Positions 32,660-45,640 of a stretch of DNA of 64,000 nt are shown here, in pieces. A program made the translations under genes and the position numbers. The notes beneath the pieces are model-generated. The model saw only the letters and a program-made list of their open reading frames with translations. It searched no databases and had not been told where the DNA came from. This DNA is from Dendrobium chrysotoxum (lineage: Eukaryota > Streptophyta > Magnoliopsida > Asparagales > Orchidaceae), in the NCBI GenBank assembly GCA_019925795.1, contig CM034307.1, positions 60,264,864 through 60,328,863 of the forward strand, read 5' to 3'. Position 1 is the stretch's first letter; each line of letters starts with the position of its first letter.

Positions 32660-33048
32660 AATTGAAACATATTTTTTTTTTTTCATTTAAGCCCGCACAA
32701 TAAATAAAATATGTTTTTAATATTTTAAATATATGACAAAAAAAAAAACACGCAAAAGTTTCCCAGCGCGGCGAGCAAAATCGGCCAAAGCCTCCGCTCC
32801 ACCACACAGAAAATAAACAATCTCAAAACGAAAATAACGACCTCCACCATCGATCTCCAGCCACTATAGCCATTACTTCTGCATAAATCTTCGGGCTTCG
32901 CTTTCCTTCCGCTTTCGTCTGCAGTCGCCACCAATTCCTCCCTATTCATCCATGAAGGCCTGAACCCGCCGCGTAAAGCACCGACGGGGCCAGCCCAGCG
33001 AAGTGCACCGCCACCTTCTTCTTCAATTCCTGCTCTAAATAAAAAAGA
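32660..33048 (+). promoter_or_regulatory. proximal upstream region of the H+-ATPase gene
   Basis: About 390 bp between the MITE end and the start codon. It becomes GC-rich and C/T-rich from about 32760, consistent with promoter-proximal and 5' UTR sequence. No TATA box could be assigned with confidence. ATG at 32952 is out of frame and followed shortly by a stop. Confidence 0.4.
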
Positions 33049-36000
33049 ATGGCGTCTTTGGAGGACATCAAGAACGAGGCGGTGGATCTCGAAAGCATAC
33101 CTATTGAGGAAGTCTTCACCCAGCTCAAATGCACCCGCGATGGTCTCACCTCTTCCGACGGCGAGCTAAGGCTTCAGCTCTTTGGTCCTAACAAGCTTGA
33201 GGAGAAGGAGGAGAGCAAATTGCTTAAGTTCCTCGGCTTCATGTGGAATCCCCTGTCATGGGTCATGGAGAGCGCTGCTTTGATGGCCATTGTCCTAGCC
33301 AATGGCGGTGGAAAGCCGCCGGACTGGCAGGACTTCGTCGGCATCGTCGTTCTGCTCATCATCAACTCCACCATCAGCTTCATCGAGGAGAATAATGCTG
33401 GTAATGTCGGAATTTGGAAATGTTTAATCAACAGGTAATTAGGGCCGCATTTTGATTATATTATGCATCGACAGGTAACGCTGCGGCCGCGCTGATGGCC
33501 GGACTCGCCCCGAAGACCAAAGTCCTCCGCGACGGCCGGTGGGCGGAGCAGGACGCCGCCATTCTCGTTCCCGGCGACATCATCAGCATTAAGCTCGGGG
33601 ATATCATCCCCGCCGATGCTCGTCTTCTAGAAGGAGACCCGCTTAAGATCGACCAATCCGCCCTCACCGGTGAATCTCTTCCAGTCAATAAGCACCCCGG
33701 CGACGAAGTCTTCTCCGGCTCCACCTGCAAACAGGGCGAGATCGAAGCCATCGTAATTGCCACCGGCGTCCACACCTTCTTCGGCAAGGCGGCCCACCTC
33801 GTCGACAGCACCAACAACGTCGGACATTTCCAAAAGGTTCTCGCTGCCATTGGGAACTTCTGCATCTGTTCCATCGCCATTGGCATGCTCGTAGAGATAA
33901 TCGTCATGTACCCTATCCAGCACCGGCTCTACCGCGACGGCATTGATAATCTCCTCGTACTCCTCATCGGCGGAATCCCTATCGCCATGCCCACCGTGCT
34001 TTCAGTCACCATGGCGATAGGGTCCCACCGGTTGTCGCAACAAGGTGCCATTACCAAGCGGATGACCGCCATTGAGGAAATGGCCGGCATGGATGTGCTC
34101 TGTTCAGATAAAACTGGCACCTTGACGCTTAACAAGCTCACCGTTGACCGCAGTCTGATAGAGCTTTTTACCAAGGATGTTGACAAAGATGGTGTCTTGC
34201 TGTACGCCGCACGAGCATCCCGTGTCGAGAATCAGGACGCCATTGACGCCTGTATCGTCGGCATGCTCGCCGACCCTAAAGAGGCACGCGCCGGGATAAA
34301 GGAGGTTCATTTCTTACCCTTCAACCCTGTTGAGAAGCGTACCGCCATTACCTATATCGACGAACGGGGGAAGTGGCATCGGGCGAGTAAAGGCGCGCCG
34401 GAGCAGATCATCGAGCTATGTGGCCTTAAAGAGGACTCTAGCAGGAAAGTACATGCAATAATCGACAGGTTCGCCGACCGCGGCCTGAGATCCCTCGGCG
34501 TGGCGCGTCAGGAGATTCCTGAAAAGACGAAGGAGAGCGCCGGTGATCCATGGGAGTTCCTCGGTCTACTCCCGGTCTTCGACCCGCCGCGGCATGACAG
34601 TGCTGAAACCATTCGCCGGGCTCTCAACCTCGGCGTCAACGTCAAGATGATAACGGGTGACCAGCTCGCGATCGGGAAGGAGACCGGGCGGCGACTCGGG
34701 ATGGGAACCAACATGTACCCTTCATCAACTCTGTTCGGCCATAAATCAACAGAGTTAACCGGAATCCCAATCGACGAACTCATTGAAAAGGCCGATGGGT
34801 TCGCCGGAGTTTTCCCGGAGCACAAATACGAGATTGTGCGACGGCTTCAAGAACGAAAACACATATGCGGAATGACCGGCGACGGCGTCAACGACGCGCC
34901 GGCGCTGAAGAAGGCGGACATCGGTATCGCGGTGGCCGACGCCACCGACGCGGCGAGGGGCGCATCTGACATAGTATTAACAGAGCCTGGGTTGAGCGTA
35001 ATAATAAGCGCAGTATTGACAAGTCGCGCCATTTTCCAGAGAATGAAGAACTACACCATCTACGCCGTGTCCATCACCATTCGTATTGTTTTAGGATTCA
35101 TGCTCATCGCTTTAATCTGGCGCTTCGATTTTTCCCCCTTCATGGTTCTCATCATCGCCATCCTCAACGATGGAACCATCATGACCATCTCAAAGGATCG
35201 CGTGAAGCCATCCCCTGTTCCGGATTCATGGAAGCTGAAGGAGATTTTCGCTACGGGTGTCGTCCTCGGCGCGTACATGGCCCTCATCACCGTCATCTTC
35301 TTCTACCTCGCCCACGATACCGACTTCTTCACCGTCAGTATTACTATTTACCCTTAATACCCGCAATTCATCAAACACTCCTTATTACATAACATTCAAT
35401 CTTTTTGCAGGAGAAATTCGGGGTTCATCCGATTAAAGAAAAAGCCGACGAGCTCACCGCAGCGCTTTACCTGCAAGTAAGCATAATCAGCCAAGCCCTC
35501 ATCTTTGTCACAAGGTCGAGGAGCTGGTCCTTCGTTGAACGGCCTGGGATGCTGCTCGTCGCCGCCTTTCTCGCAGCGCAGTTGGTTGCGACGGTAATCG
35601 CCGTGTACGCCTCCTGGAGCTTCGCCAGAATAGAAGGGATCGGTTGGGGATGGGCCGGCGTGATTTGGATCTTTAGCTGCATCACTTACTTTCCTCTCGA
35701 CGTACTCAAGTTCACCACCCGCTACACTTTAAGCGGCAAGGCGTGGGATAATCTGTTACAGAACAAGACTGCTTTTACGAACAAGAAGGATTACGGGAAA
35801 GGCGAGCGAGAGGCACAATGGGCCGCAGCGCAACGCACGCTTCATGGACTTCAGACCGTCGAGACCTCCGGCCTTTTCCATGATAATAACAGCTATCACG
35901 AGCTCTCCGAAATCGCCGAGCAGGCTAAGCGCCGTGCAGAAGTAGCACGGTAAGTATAGAATCGATACTTCGCCCGTAAATTGTTTGATGAAATGGCTTA

Positions 36001-36119
36001 TAGATTATTTTCACCTTTACAGGCTGAGAGAGCTGCACACGCTCAAGGGACACGTGGAGTCCGTGGTGAAGCTCAAAGGTTTGGACATTGAGACGATTCA
36101 GCAGCATTATACCGTCTAA
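33049..36119 (+). CDS. plasma-membrane P-type H+-ATPase (P3A, AHA-like)
   Basis: Exons 33049-33400, 33475-35333, 35411-35949 and 36023-36119 give 948 aa, the usual length. The pump uses ATP to export H+ across the plasma membrane and energises secondary transport. Visible motifs: actuator TGES at 182-185; phosphorylation site CSDKTGTLT with Asp329; nucleotide-binding KGAPEQI; ITGDQLAIGKETGRRLG; hinge GDGVNDAP at 586-593; and the proton-binding Asp in TM6 (AILNDGTIM, Asp683). The C-terminal regulatory domain ends IQQHYTV, so Thr947 is the penultimate residue phosphorylated for 14-3-3 binding and activation. All splice sites are GT-AG and the introns are only about 73-78 bp. Three introns is few for plant family members, which often have a dozen or more. 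A GC-rich MITE lies upstream. The subfamily within AHA/PMA was not resolved. Confidence 0.95.
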
Positions 36120-37642
36120 GGAGAAGCAACCGCCATTGATGAGCAATAACAGAGCAGAGAAGGGGGTGAAGAGAGAGAGAGAGAGAGAGATTTGGTGCCT
36201 TAAACTTGAAAGTTCTGGCCTAAAGTTGGAGAACTGATTACGTGTTCGGTCGGATGCAAAAAAATGAGAAATTTATTCTCAAAATCTCATTTTTTTGAAC
36301 GTCTAAATGAATTACTTTTTTTAATAGGAGTTTTGAAGGTATTTGTACTAAGAAAATTATGTTGATTTTTACTATACTAAATCTAAAATATTTATTATTT
36401 TTTAAATGATGCTTTCTAATTTTAAGCAATCAAATGAGCCCTTTTTTTGTTGGCGGGGGGAGTGAGCCCTTATTTTATTTAAATTTGTAATCCTTATAAA
36501 ATAATTTTAAAAATTACTGACAAATCATTAAGAATATGTCCTATTATAACTATAATTTCTATCCAAAAAATAATTATGTAATTCATGTATTTGTCCTAAA
36601 AATATGAATTGAAAATTTTTAAATTTTAATATTTAATTGAAAACTTTACAAATAAGGATTAGGATGTGATGGCTCTTTAATAGACAAATTTTGATATTAT
36701 ACAATAATTTATCCCAATAATAGTACTGAAGATTGAAATATATTTTTGGCTAATAAACTAAATATAACTTTTTTTATATAAAAAGTTGTGCCTTTTCATA
36801 ATAAATTTTGATAAAGGTAAGGATTTATTACTATAATAGCAATTTAAATTGTGATTGTAAATTTTTATAAATATTTATCCTCATAACACACTTAAAAAAA
36901 AAAATACAACTCTTTTTTTTAATCATAATTTGCTCTTGGTGATACCAAAATCCTCCTTACATAGCTATAATTGAGTCCATATAAAAGCGATGAGAATTGT
37001 GTTGGTAAAAAAGAGGAATAAAAATGAAAAAAGATAATTAAGGACTCACTAAAATCCTAATTGATCAACTACCAAACTTTATCATAGAGTAGAGCAACCA
37101 TCAAATATTTCTATACAAATTTTGCACAAATAAAAATAATTTTTATTTAATGAATCAAAAAATATAAAATAATATTTTATTTTTAAACCATTTTAAACTT
37201 AGACAATTTTGAAAGTCTCAGGAGCTAGTAAAATATTGTTACATTAACTAATAAGTTGTGCTAACATAAAAAAAAGAAAATAAGAGAGATAAAATAAAAA
37301 TTAAAGCTTTCAAAAATATTAAATAGATTGGCCAAATAAGTTCAATAGAGGAGTCGTTAAATCAAATAATTTTTGAAGATTTTTGTTCCTTAAATGGTAT
37401 AGCGCGCCCACCTTCCATCAAGTGATCTTTAAGCATATTTCTTAATTATTGTCCAATATATTTTTAGAGATTATGGGTCGTCCACAACATAAATAAATAG
37501 GAGCTTATGAATAGTATTAAACTACAACATAATTAATATTAATATATAATTTAAAATATATATCAATTTTCTCACGCATATCAAATTTATTATTAATAAT
37601 TTTCAAATTTGATCATAAATTTAATAATGTTGTATTAATAAT
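36120..37642. other. 3' flank of the H+-ATPase gene and AT-rich spacer
   Basis: No gene supported. A (GA)n microsatellite lies in the probable 3' UTR at about 36170-36190. The rest is AT-rich. Confidence 0.45.
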
Positions 37643-37918
37643 TGATATATCATCAAAAAATTATCTTGATCGGCACGAATCTTGAGGGAAAATCAAGTTA
37701 AAAATTTCAAAAATTAAATCAGAGATCATCTGAACTCCGATTTCAGCAAACTTACAGTTGAACTGAACGTCTCGAAAATACGAACCCAACGCCACCAAAT
37801 TCGACTCAATCCGAGCTCAAATGAGTCCAAGTCAAAGATCCAAAACATATTTGGAAGGTTCAAACCATAATTTGGATTATCAAATGGTTTCCAAAAGTGA
37901 CATGCTTAAAGTCAAAAA
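37643..37918 (+). mobile_element. gypsy LTR fragment, opposite orientation
   Basis: It begins TGATATATCATCAAAAAATT and follows the reverse complement of the last ~275 bp of the LTRs at 16293 and 5712 closely (CTTGATCGGCACGAATCTTG, TCTCGAAAATACGAACCCAA, CCAAAAGTGACATGCTTA). It is truncated at about 37918, before the TATA box and tandem array. Confidence 0.75.
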
Positions 37919-40567
37919 GAGCAATGTTATTTGCCTTCTTAATTTTGATCTTACAGCTCCTCTTGACTCCGATAATGAGACGACAAACGAAATTATTTTA
38001 ATGTATTCTAACATTTCAGATGAGACGACAAATAGAATTATTTTAATTTAGGTCTCTCCTAAATAAAATTTCTGACTCCGCCACTGCATACAAGTGAAGG
38101 ACTAGTTTAGAAAGAAACAACTTTGCTTCAACAGATCACACATCTTTTCCTTGCTGAGTTGTTGAACAAAGCAAAGCGCCTTCATTTTGAACATCAAATT
38201 GACCAAATTCTGGGGTCTGCAACTCCAAATCTACCATGCTAGAAGATGAACCCAAATGAATTAGATTTTACAAGACATTATCGATAACCTTCTGCACAAG
38301 CAATATATTCATCAGACAACCTTAGTCTATGCATAGTTCCTTCACATCTTGTACTAAATAAAAATGGTAAATGATGATTGTGCATCGATATCAACATAAG
38401 ATAATGATTAAGTACTGGTTTCTCATGCCTCAATTTAAAGATTTATTAGATAAGCTAAACACTGATAGTTTTTTTTTTTTTTTCAAACTTAACCTCTGAA
38501 ATGATTATCATCAAATTTAGAAATGAGAGTGGGGATGAATGGAAGACGAAGTTTATAACTCATGAAGGACACCACAAACGGCAAATTCAGCCGGTCAGAT
38601 TGTGCAAGGTGCTAAGTAATTCTATGAGATTTTTTATTTTTTATTTTTTTGGACTTTGGAGTGTGGATCAATTAGGCTGTACTGTTATCTTAGACCTCAG
38701 TGACGTTGATTTAACTCGTGTGGTGGGGGGTTGCAGGGTGGCCTCCCCCCTTGGGTTCAGGGATACTGTTAGTTGGAGACAAAGAGCTGAGCGTCATGGT
38801 GCTCCAAATCTCGACGCTATCAATTAGATGGAGATAGAGATTAGAGCATTGCAGCGCTCCAAAATCCCACAATGCGGTGCAACCAGTTAGGCTTGACAAT
38901 TTTTCTTTATTGTATTTCATGTTTAACTTGAAGGGTTGAGTCCCTTGAGATAATTTTTGAGTGTATCTTTGTCAGTTATGTGTATAATGTGTGTGTGAAG
39001 AGAAATAATGAGAGAGTAATAAAAAGAGATAACTAGCTTCAGGAAATTCATGGATCACTTGTAGAAATTCCGGCAGAAAAAATCCACCAGAATTTTCACA
39101 GGTGTTTGGTGCACGTTGCATTCTTTTTCCGTCGGAACATGCGTCGGAAAATTTATTTAATTTCCGATGATCAATACAATATCTCTTAATTTTTATAATA
39201 GATTTTTTGATGTGATATAGCTCCATGATTTTTTTCTAATTTTACATTTTCCATCATTAATTTTTGATGTTTTTTTCCCTCTATATTCTCTCTTTTTTTG
39301 TTTGTTTTTGTTGTGTGGTGTTTACTCCCAACAAGGAGCACATCACTTTATAAATAGAGAAAAATCAAATCAGAATGCAAAAATCTTCACTCAGTAAGGC
39401 AAGGAATCAAATAAGCAAAAGAGTCCAAACAATTTGAGCTAATTGTTCAATCTTCCATAGTGTTTTTTCAAACCTTTTGATATTTTTGCTGCCTATCGTA
39501 TTCAGGCAGTTCGCACATGTGGACGCTATGAAACGAAAGCCTTCACCCTCGCCAAACCACGGGCCCACCCATTCGCCAATTAATCATGCTTTTCACATTA
39601 TAATTACATCCATTTAATCTAATTAAGTAATTAATCATTATGCTTCCATACAGCCTTTTTTGCTCGAGGATTAGCCAAAACTTAGCTGGAATTTAAATTA
39701 AATAATGATTTAGAATTAACAATTTTATAGAAATCAAAGAGATCAGTATTTTTGAAGATATTCAGTTAGTTGTGTTAAAATAACTAATAATTAACGGTCC
39801 AAATTAGTCGATCATTTTCAGTTTTAATTCAGCTTTTAAAAGTGATCATTTTCAATTTTAATTTAGCATTTAAAATTGATCGTTACTTAGTTTTAATTCG
39901 GAAATTAAAACCGACACTTTCTTAGTTTTAAGTCAATTTTTAAAATTGAAATTTCAATTTTTGTTTGTGATGGATAGTAATTAAGTCGGAATTTCTATAT
40001 CTTTTGGATCGTTAAGCCGTTCTCTCTACCACTTCTACGAAGAAGAAACATGCACCATCATTTTCGGAGAGAAAATGTTTAGAAGAATTCAAAAATAGTG
40101 AAAAATATGATTAAATTTTAATGGCTGAAGGTATGTAAAATTTATTTATGAAGTAACTTTCAAATTTTTTAGTTAGTCAATTCTATATTTTATGAACTTA
40201 TCTTGAAACAAACACCTGTTGTTGAATTTGAGTAATTTTTGTCGAATCGACAATAAGTTTTCTAACAAGTAAATTAAATTTGATATTTTTTTTATAGAAT
40301 ATACAAAGTCTTGAAACTTATAACTATTAGCACTCGATGAAGCTTCTTGAGTAGATTCTTATTGTGACTTTGCAATTATTATTTGCCCTTAAAAAAAGAG
40401 AAAGAAAAAAGATCATCTAATAATAAAATAAGACCAAGAATTGCCTATATATCCTGTAACAGAAGACCCTGACAAGCCATTCAAATCTCCTTCTGAAGCG
40501 TCTATAAACTAGTTTCATATCAGCAGCTGAGAGCTTGTGTGTGTTACAGTACTAAGTGAATCGATCC
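37919..40567. other. gene-free region; DUF247 promoter at right end
   Basis: AT-rich with no supported gene. About 37965-38050 contains a short diverged duplication of GAGACGACAAA followed by GAATTATTTTAAT. The open frames at 38501-38920 have no domains. A TATAAA at 40503-40508, about 60 bp before the DUF247 ATG, is a plausible TATA box. Confidence 0.45.
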
Positions 40568-43370
40568 ATGGCTTCTCACAACTTCATCCCAGGGCCATAT
40601 AACCAAAGCCCTGTCGCCATTGATGAGCATAGATGGCTCTCTCTCGTTCAAAGTGCTCTCAGTGAGACTATTAACGAGGAAGATGCCAAAGTTAAGGTAC
40701 AGGTCTGTATCTTCTTCGTCCCCAAGGGCTTGTTTTTTCACAAGCCGGAAGCATTCATGCCTCAGCTGTTTGCTATTGGGCCTTACCATCACTGGGTTCC
40801 TCATCTGTATGATATGGAGCGTTATAAGCTTGCAGCTGCCAGGAAGTTACAGTGTGACCTTAATTCTCTCTCACTTGAGGAACTTGTTTGCTGCCTTCTG
40901 AAGCATGACCAAAGGATTCGCTCTTACTATCATAAGTGAGTTGGTTATACTTTTGATAATCTGAGCTCTCATTTATCTTTGTTTTGTTCTTTTGATGCAA
41001 TTTTTTCAGGAGAGATCAGTACTGTTTGGATTCAGAGTTGGTGAATTTTGGAAGTTTGAATTCTGAAAATGGATTGGAATGATAGATGTTGAATTGGTTA
41101 AATTTTAGTAAATTGTTAGATTATTCTCGAGATTTAGGATTTATATAAAGGAGAATATGAGGCATAGTGAGGAGAAGTTGTGTAAATCTCTTTAAGTTCC
41201 AAATCCAGAGGGAGGAAGATGAGATTTAAGAAAGTAGTAGTGTTTATATGGCTAACAAAACTGTTTAGCAAGATTTGCTCTAAAGTTTGGTTAAAGGTCT
41301 GTTTGGTATTACTTTTTAATTGTTTTGTTTTTCAAACTATAATCATAATTTCATTTGGCCACTATTTTGCTGCCACTTACTATTTTTTAGAAAGTTTTGT
41401 AGTGAAAAATTATTTTTTATCAGCAAAATAACTAAGCTATATTCTTCATAACAACTTCACAATCAACTTTATAGAACACTGCAACCGTTCTATGTAGATT
41501 CTAAATCTTCTAACCAAAGAGGTCTTTAGGCCCCTAGGGGCTGTTTGCTATTTTATTTTGGCAGGATTTAAGCAAGATTTAATTTAAAGCCTTATCAACC
41601 AAAATTTTTGAGATATTAAATTATACTATTTTAATGAAAATCTAATTTCAGCCTTATTATTGGTTGAAATCTAGGATTTATTATGCTCGATCATTCATAT
41701 GATTTAACAAGATTTAACATAATTAAATATTTCTCCCTCTCATAAACTTTAAATCCCGAAATAAATAGTTAAGCGATTTATCAAAATTTAACAAAAATTA
41801 ACAATAATTATGCCTAATAATTTTCATAGTTTAATCCTCTCAAGTTTCATTGAATCTGAATTTGAGTTGCTTGGAGATCTTACAATACAGAGAAAGATCC
41901 ATGAATCAACTTGTATGTTTATGAGCTGAACTCACTTAGAACAAGTTGACTTAATAGAATAAAGTCAATGAGAAAACTCTGGTATTTAGATTAATGTGTG
42001 CTTAAACTGATATTATTACCTGATAATTCAGGTACCTAGATTTCAGTGGAGAGACACTTGCCTGGATGATGGTGATAGATGCCTCCTTCTTGCTCGACTT
42101 CCTTCGCAACTTCATAGTGGATGTGGAAGCTCAGAAAGGCAAACAGAAATTATCGCAGTGGGAAACTTCAAGGATGAGGATGGCTTACAACATGGTCATC
42201 CGAGACATCATCATGCTTGAGAACCAGATGCCCTTCTTCTTACTTAGAAAGATCCTCCGTCGATGCCGACAATTCTCTTCTGCAAAACTTGCAGAAGAAC
42301 AACTCTCCCAGATGCTTTTAGGCTTTGTGAAGGAGGTTTCCCCTTTCAATATAGTTCCTAGCATCACATCCATTGATGTCAACCAATATGATCATCTTCT
42401 TCAGCTCCTCTATTTTGTGATTGTTCCCAAAGTAAACGAAGAAGAATTTGATCAGACACACGAGATTGATTTGGCCGATGTGCTCAATTCCGAGGAGGAA
42501 GATGGAAAAAAGCCTGTGGGGTCTACGTGGAATATCTTTAATTCTGTTTGGAACTATGCCTCAAATGTGAATAAAGGAGCCACCATTGAGACAATCAAAA
42601 AGGTTCTCATCAAAGGTCCAATCAAAATCTTGATTAAGCTTCCATGGAATATCCTCACTAGCTTTCCGGGGATCTCAATCATAAAACAACCTATTGAATC
42701 TCTTCTCTGCAGTGGAAGTGTTAAGGAAAAGGATGATGATGATGTTGTCCCCGATGGAAAGAACTCTATTTCAAAGCCGCCATTGGTTGAGGAGATAACC
42801 ATACCATCGGTGACAGAGCTAACAGATGCAGGAGTCAGATTCATGCCCTCAAATGGAGATCTGACAACAATAAGGTTTGATATGCAGCAAAAGCCTGCCA
42901 CCATATACCTCCCAAAGGTGGGCTTAGACATAAATACAGAAGTAGTGCTAAGGAATTTGGTGGCTTATGAGGCATCGGCAGAGCCAGGGCCAATGGTCTT
43001 CACAAGATACACTGAGCTCATGAATGGAATTATAGACACTGAGGAGGATGTGAAGATACTAAGGGAGAAAGGGATCATTGTGAATCGAATGAAGAGTGAT
43101 AAGGAAGTAGCAGATCTTTGGAATGGAATGAGCCGTTCTGTAAAGCTCTCAAAAGTTGAATTCATGGATAAATTTTTAGAAGATGTGAATAGTTACTATA
43201 ACAGCAGGTGGAAAGTGAAGAGCAAGAGATTTATAAGCAAATATGTGTTTGGATCTTGGCAGTTTCTTACGTTTCTTGCTGCCATTGCTCTGTTGTTACT
43301 GACCTGTTTGCAGGCCTTCTGCAATGTTTATAGTTGTGGCAAACGTTGGTTCAATGTTAAAGAGGAATAG
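40568..43370 (+). CDS. DUF247 / UPF0481 family membrane-anchored protein
   Basis: Two exons, 40568-40935 and 42032-43370, join through a 1.1-kb GT-AG intron into 568 aa. DUF247 hallmarks: an N-terminal VCIFFVPKGLFFHKPEAFMP-type strand; the IGPYHH motif followed by MERYKLAAA; after the splice FSGETLAWMMVIDASFLLDF; and MLENQMPFFLL. A central insert of about 100 residues (about 275-385) has a hydrophobic stretch and an acidic/lysine linker, as in the longer UPF0481 group. The conserved ITIPSVTELTDAGVRF, LDINTEVVLRNLVAYE, ARYTELMNGIIDTEED-like and FNGMSRS-like blocks follow. The C-terminus is one transmembrane helix (FLTFLAAIALLLLTCLQAF) and a short tail. The ATG at 40568 is preferred over the upstream in-frame GTG. 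The function of most members is unknown; some act in self-incompatibility or disease response. The intron carries a MITE. Confidence 0.9.
41294..41525. mobile_element. Tourist-like MITE in the DUF247 intron
   Basis: A 232-bp segment flanked by TTA (41291-41293 and 41526-41528). The left end AAGGTCTGTTTGG pairs with the right end CCAAAGAGGTCTT. The interior TTTTGCTGCCACTTACTATTTTTTAGAAAG resembles the long Tourist-like copies. It lies inside the 40936-42031 intron. Confidence 0.65.
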
Positions 43371-43839
43371 TAAATGGCCTGTTAGCTTGTGGTATGATTT
43401 TATAAGGGAAAAGGTTCCCTACGCCGTTGCTGATCAATCTACTTGGTTTCGTTTGCTTGTAATTATGTATGATAATGTGTTCAAGTGGTTAAGTGAGACG
43501 ATGTTATCGTTGGATATACATGTCTGTGTTTTTTTTTTTTTTTTTGAAGTGGACTTAAGATGGTAGATTATTATTTTGTACATCATGACAACTCAATCAA
43601 GTTGTGATCTTGTTCTTCTTGAATGGCTTCTATGAAATATGCACAGTGAACAGAGTAAGATCTAAACTTGCATATAGTACTCTCCTCCTAAGACAAAAAT
43701 TGAGGAAATCCTCACAAATTTTTGTTTCAGATTAATTTTAAATTTTCTTAATAATAAAAATAGTTACTGGCGAAATCAAAATGTACAAAAAATGATCAAA
43801 AAGAAGATAAAAATAAGAAGCTTTCTTATAAAAATTGAT

Positions 43840-45640
43840 TTAGATGTAAAAACTCTGATAATTAGGAAAGATGTAAAGATGCTCGTAAGGAGTCTAAGAA
43901 AATAATATGTGATTTAAAAATTTTAATTTTTAATGATTTATATAATAGATTAGATACTAAGGAGACGAAAGATATATATAAAAGTTAGTCAAACAAAGAG
44001 ATAGGAGTAGTAAGGATTTAGTTCAACTGAAGTGCATTAAGGATGAAAATAAAAAAAATGTTTTTATTAGAACATGATATTCAACAAAGGTGGATGAGAT
44101 ATTTTGCTAAACTTTTCAATAAAAATTATGAGAATACGATAGATTTTAGTGACCATACCAACCTCAATGAAAATAGAGATTTTTGTTTTTATCGGCGTAT
44201 TTGTAAAAAAGAAGTTAGAGAGGCTTTAAAGAAAATTAAGCGTGGCAAAGATGTTGGACCTGATGTTATTCCAATAGAGGTGAGAAAATGCTTAGGAGAT
44301 GAAGAAATTTCTTGGCTTACCAAACTTTTTAATATTATTTTGAAGACTAAAAAGATGCCAGATGAGTGGAGAATGAGTATGTTGATACCTATTTTTAAGA
44401 ATAAAGGTGATGCATAAGATTGTGCAAATTATAGAAGAATTAAGTTAATGTGTTAGAGACAGTTATGGAGCATAGGTTACGAAGTGATACTAATATTTCT
44501 CAAAATCAATTTGGATTCATGCCGAGTAGGTCTACTATGGAAGCTATACATTTATTGAGAGGTTTGATGGAGAAGTATAGAGAGAATAAGGAGGATCTAC
44601 CTATGATATTTAGTGATTTAGAGAAAGCGTATGATGAAGTTCTAAAAGAAGTGCTATGAAGACTTCTAGAAAAGAAAGGGGTTAATGATGCTTATATTCA
44701 AGTCATTAAGGATATGTATGCAGGAGTTGTTACTTGTGTTGACCACTATTTCAGTTGGATTACATCAAGGATCAGCCTTAAGCCCATATCTTTATGCTTT
44801 AGTCATGGATGTTTCACTAGACATTTGTAAGATGTTTCCCTAGTGTATGCTTTTTGCTTATGATATTCTTTTTGTTGATAAGGCTAGAGAGGGAGTTGAA
44901 GGTAAACTTGAATTATGGAGGTTAACCTTAGAGTCTAAAGGTTTTCGTTTAAGTAAATCTAAAATTGAATATATGGAGTGTAATTTTAATAGTAATAGAT
45001 CTAGTGAGAGGATTATGACTTTGGACGATCAAGTCATTAATAAGAATACATAATTTAGATATCTTGGGTCTATTTATTCAAAGTGATAGTGAAATAGATG
45101 GAGATATTATAAGTAGAATTCAAATTGGATGGTTGAAGTGGAGGAATGCATCGAGCTTGTTGTGTGATAGAAAAGTCCCACTAAAACTTATGGGAAAATC
45201 CTATAAGATGGTGGTGAGACCTACAATACTTTATGGTACATAATGTTGACCATTAAAAGAGAATCATAATATTAAGTTAAGTGTTGCAGAAATGAGGATG
45301 CTTAGGTGGATGAGTGGCTTTACTCTTAGAGAGAGGATACAAAATGAGCATATACGTGAAAAGTCTGGAGTAGCTCCAGTGAAAAATAAGATTAGAGAGA
45401 GTCGCCTTAAATGATTTGGTCACATAAAACGGTAGCCTTTCGATGACCCGATTAAGAGATTAGATGCATTAAATTTGGCTTATGTGAAGAAAAATAGAAG
45501 TAGGCCTAAAAAGACTAGTTTAAAAATATTAGAAATAACATTTCTTTATTAGAATTAAATGACTATTTAAATCTTAGCAGGACAATGAAAAAAAAATGAT
45601 TCATGTACCGATCCAACGTAATGGGTTGATGTTGTTATTT
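43840..45640 (+). pseudogene. RTE-type LINE reverse transcriptase remnant
   Basis: Frames in sequence encode pieces of a plant RTE-like polymerase: QQRWMRYFAKLFN, KKIKRGKDVGPDVIPIEV, DEWRMSMLIPIFKNKGDA, NQFGFMPSRSTMEAIHLL, FSDLEKAYDEV, a LHQGSALSPYLYALVMD-like stretch, and MLFAYDILFVDKAREGVE. The catalytic FADD box has become FAYD. The C-terminal domain follows: FRYLGSI, WLKWRNASS, LSVAEMRMLRWMSGF. Several stops and frame changes interrupt it, for example after KGDA at about 44415 and after KEVL at about 44657. The 3' end carries TTGATG/TTG repeats at about 45625-45640. The endonuclease is not recognisable, so it is 5'-truncated and dead. Confidence 0.8.

Noticed and set aside
33174..35685. 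Minus-strand open frames across the H+-ATPase gene
   Set aside because: They are antisense shadows of the pump exons, whose motifs and splice joins are unambiguous.
38501..38920. A possible small gene from opposing open frames
   Set aside because: There are no conserved motifs, no splice partners and no clear promoter. The GGGGGG/CCCCCC stretches look like repeat-derived sequence.
44043..45053. An active LINE reverse transcriptase
   Set aside because: The frame is broken by several stops and the catalytic FADD motif is altered to FAYD.
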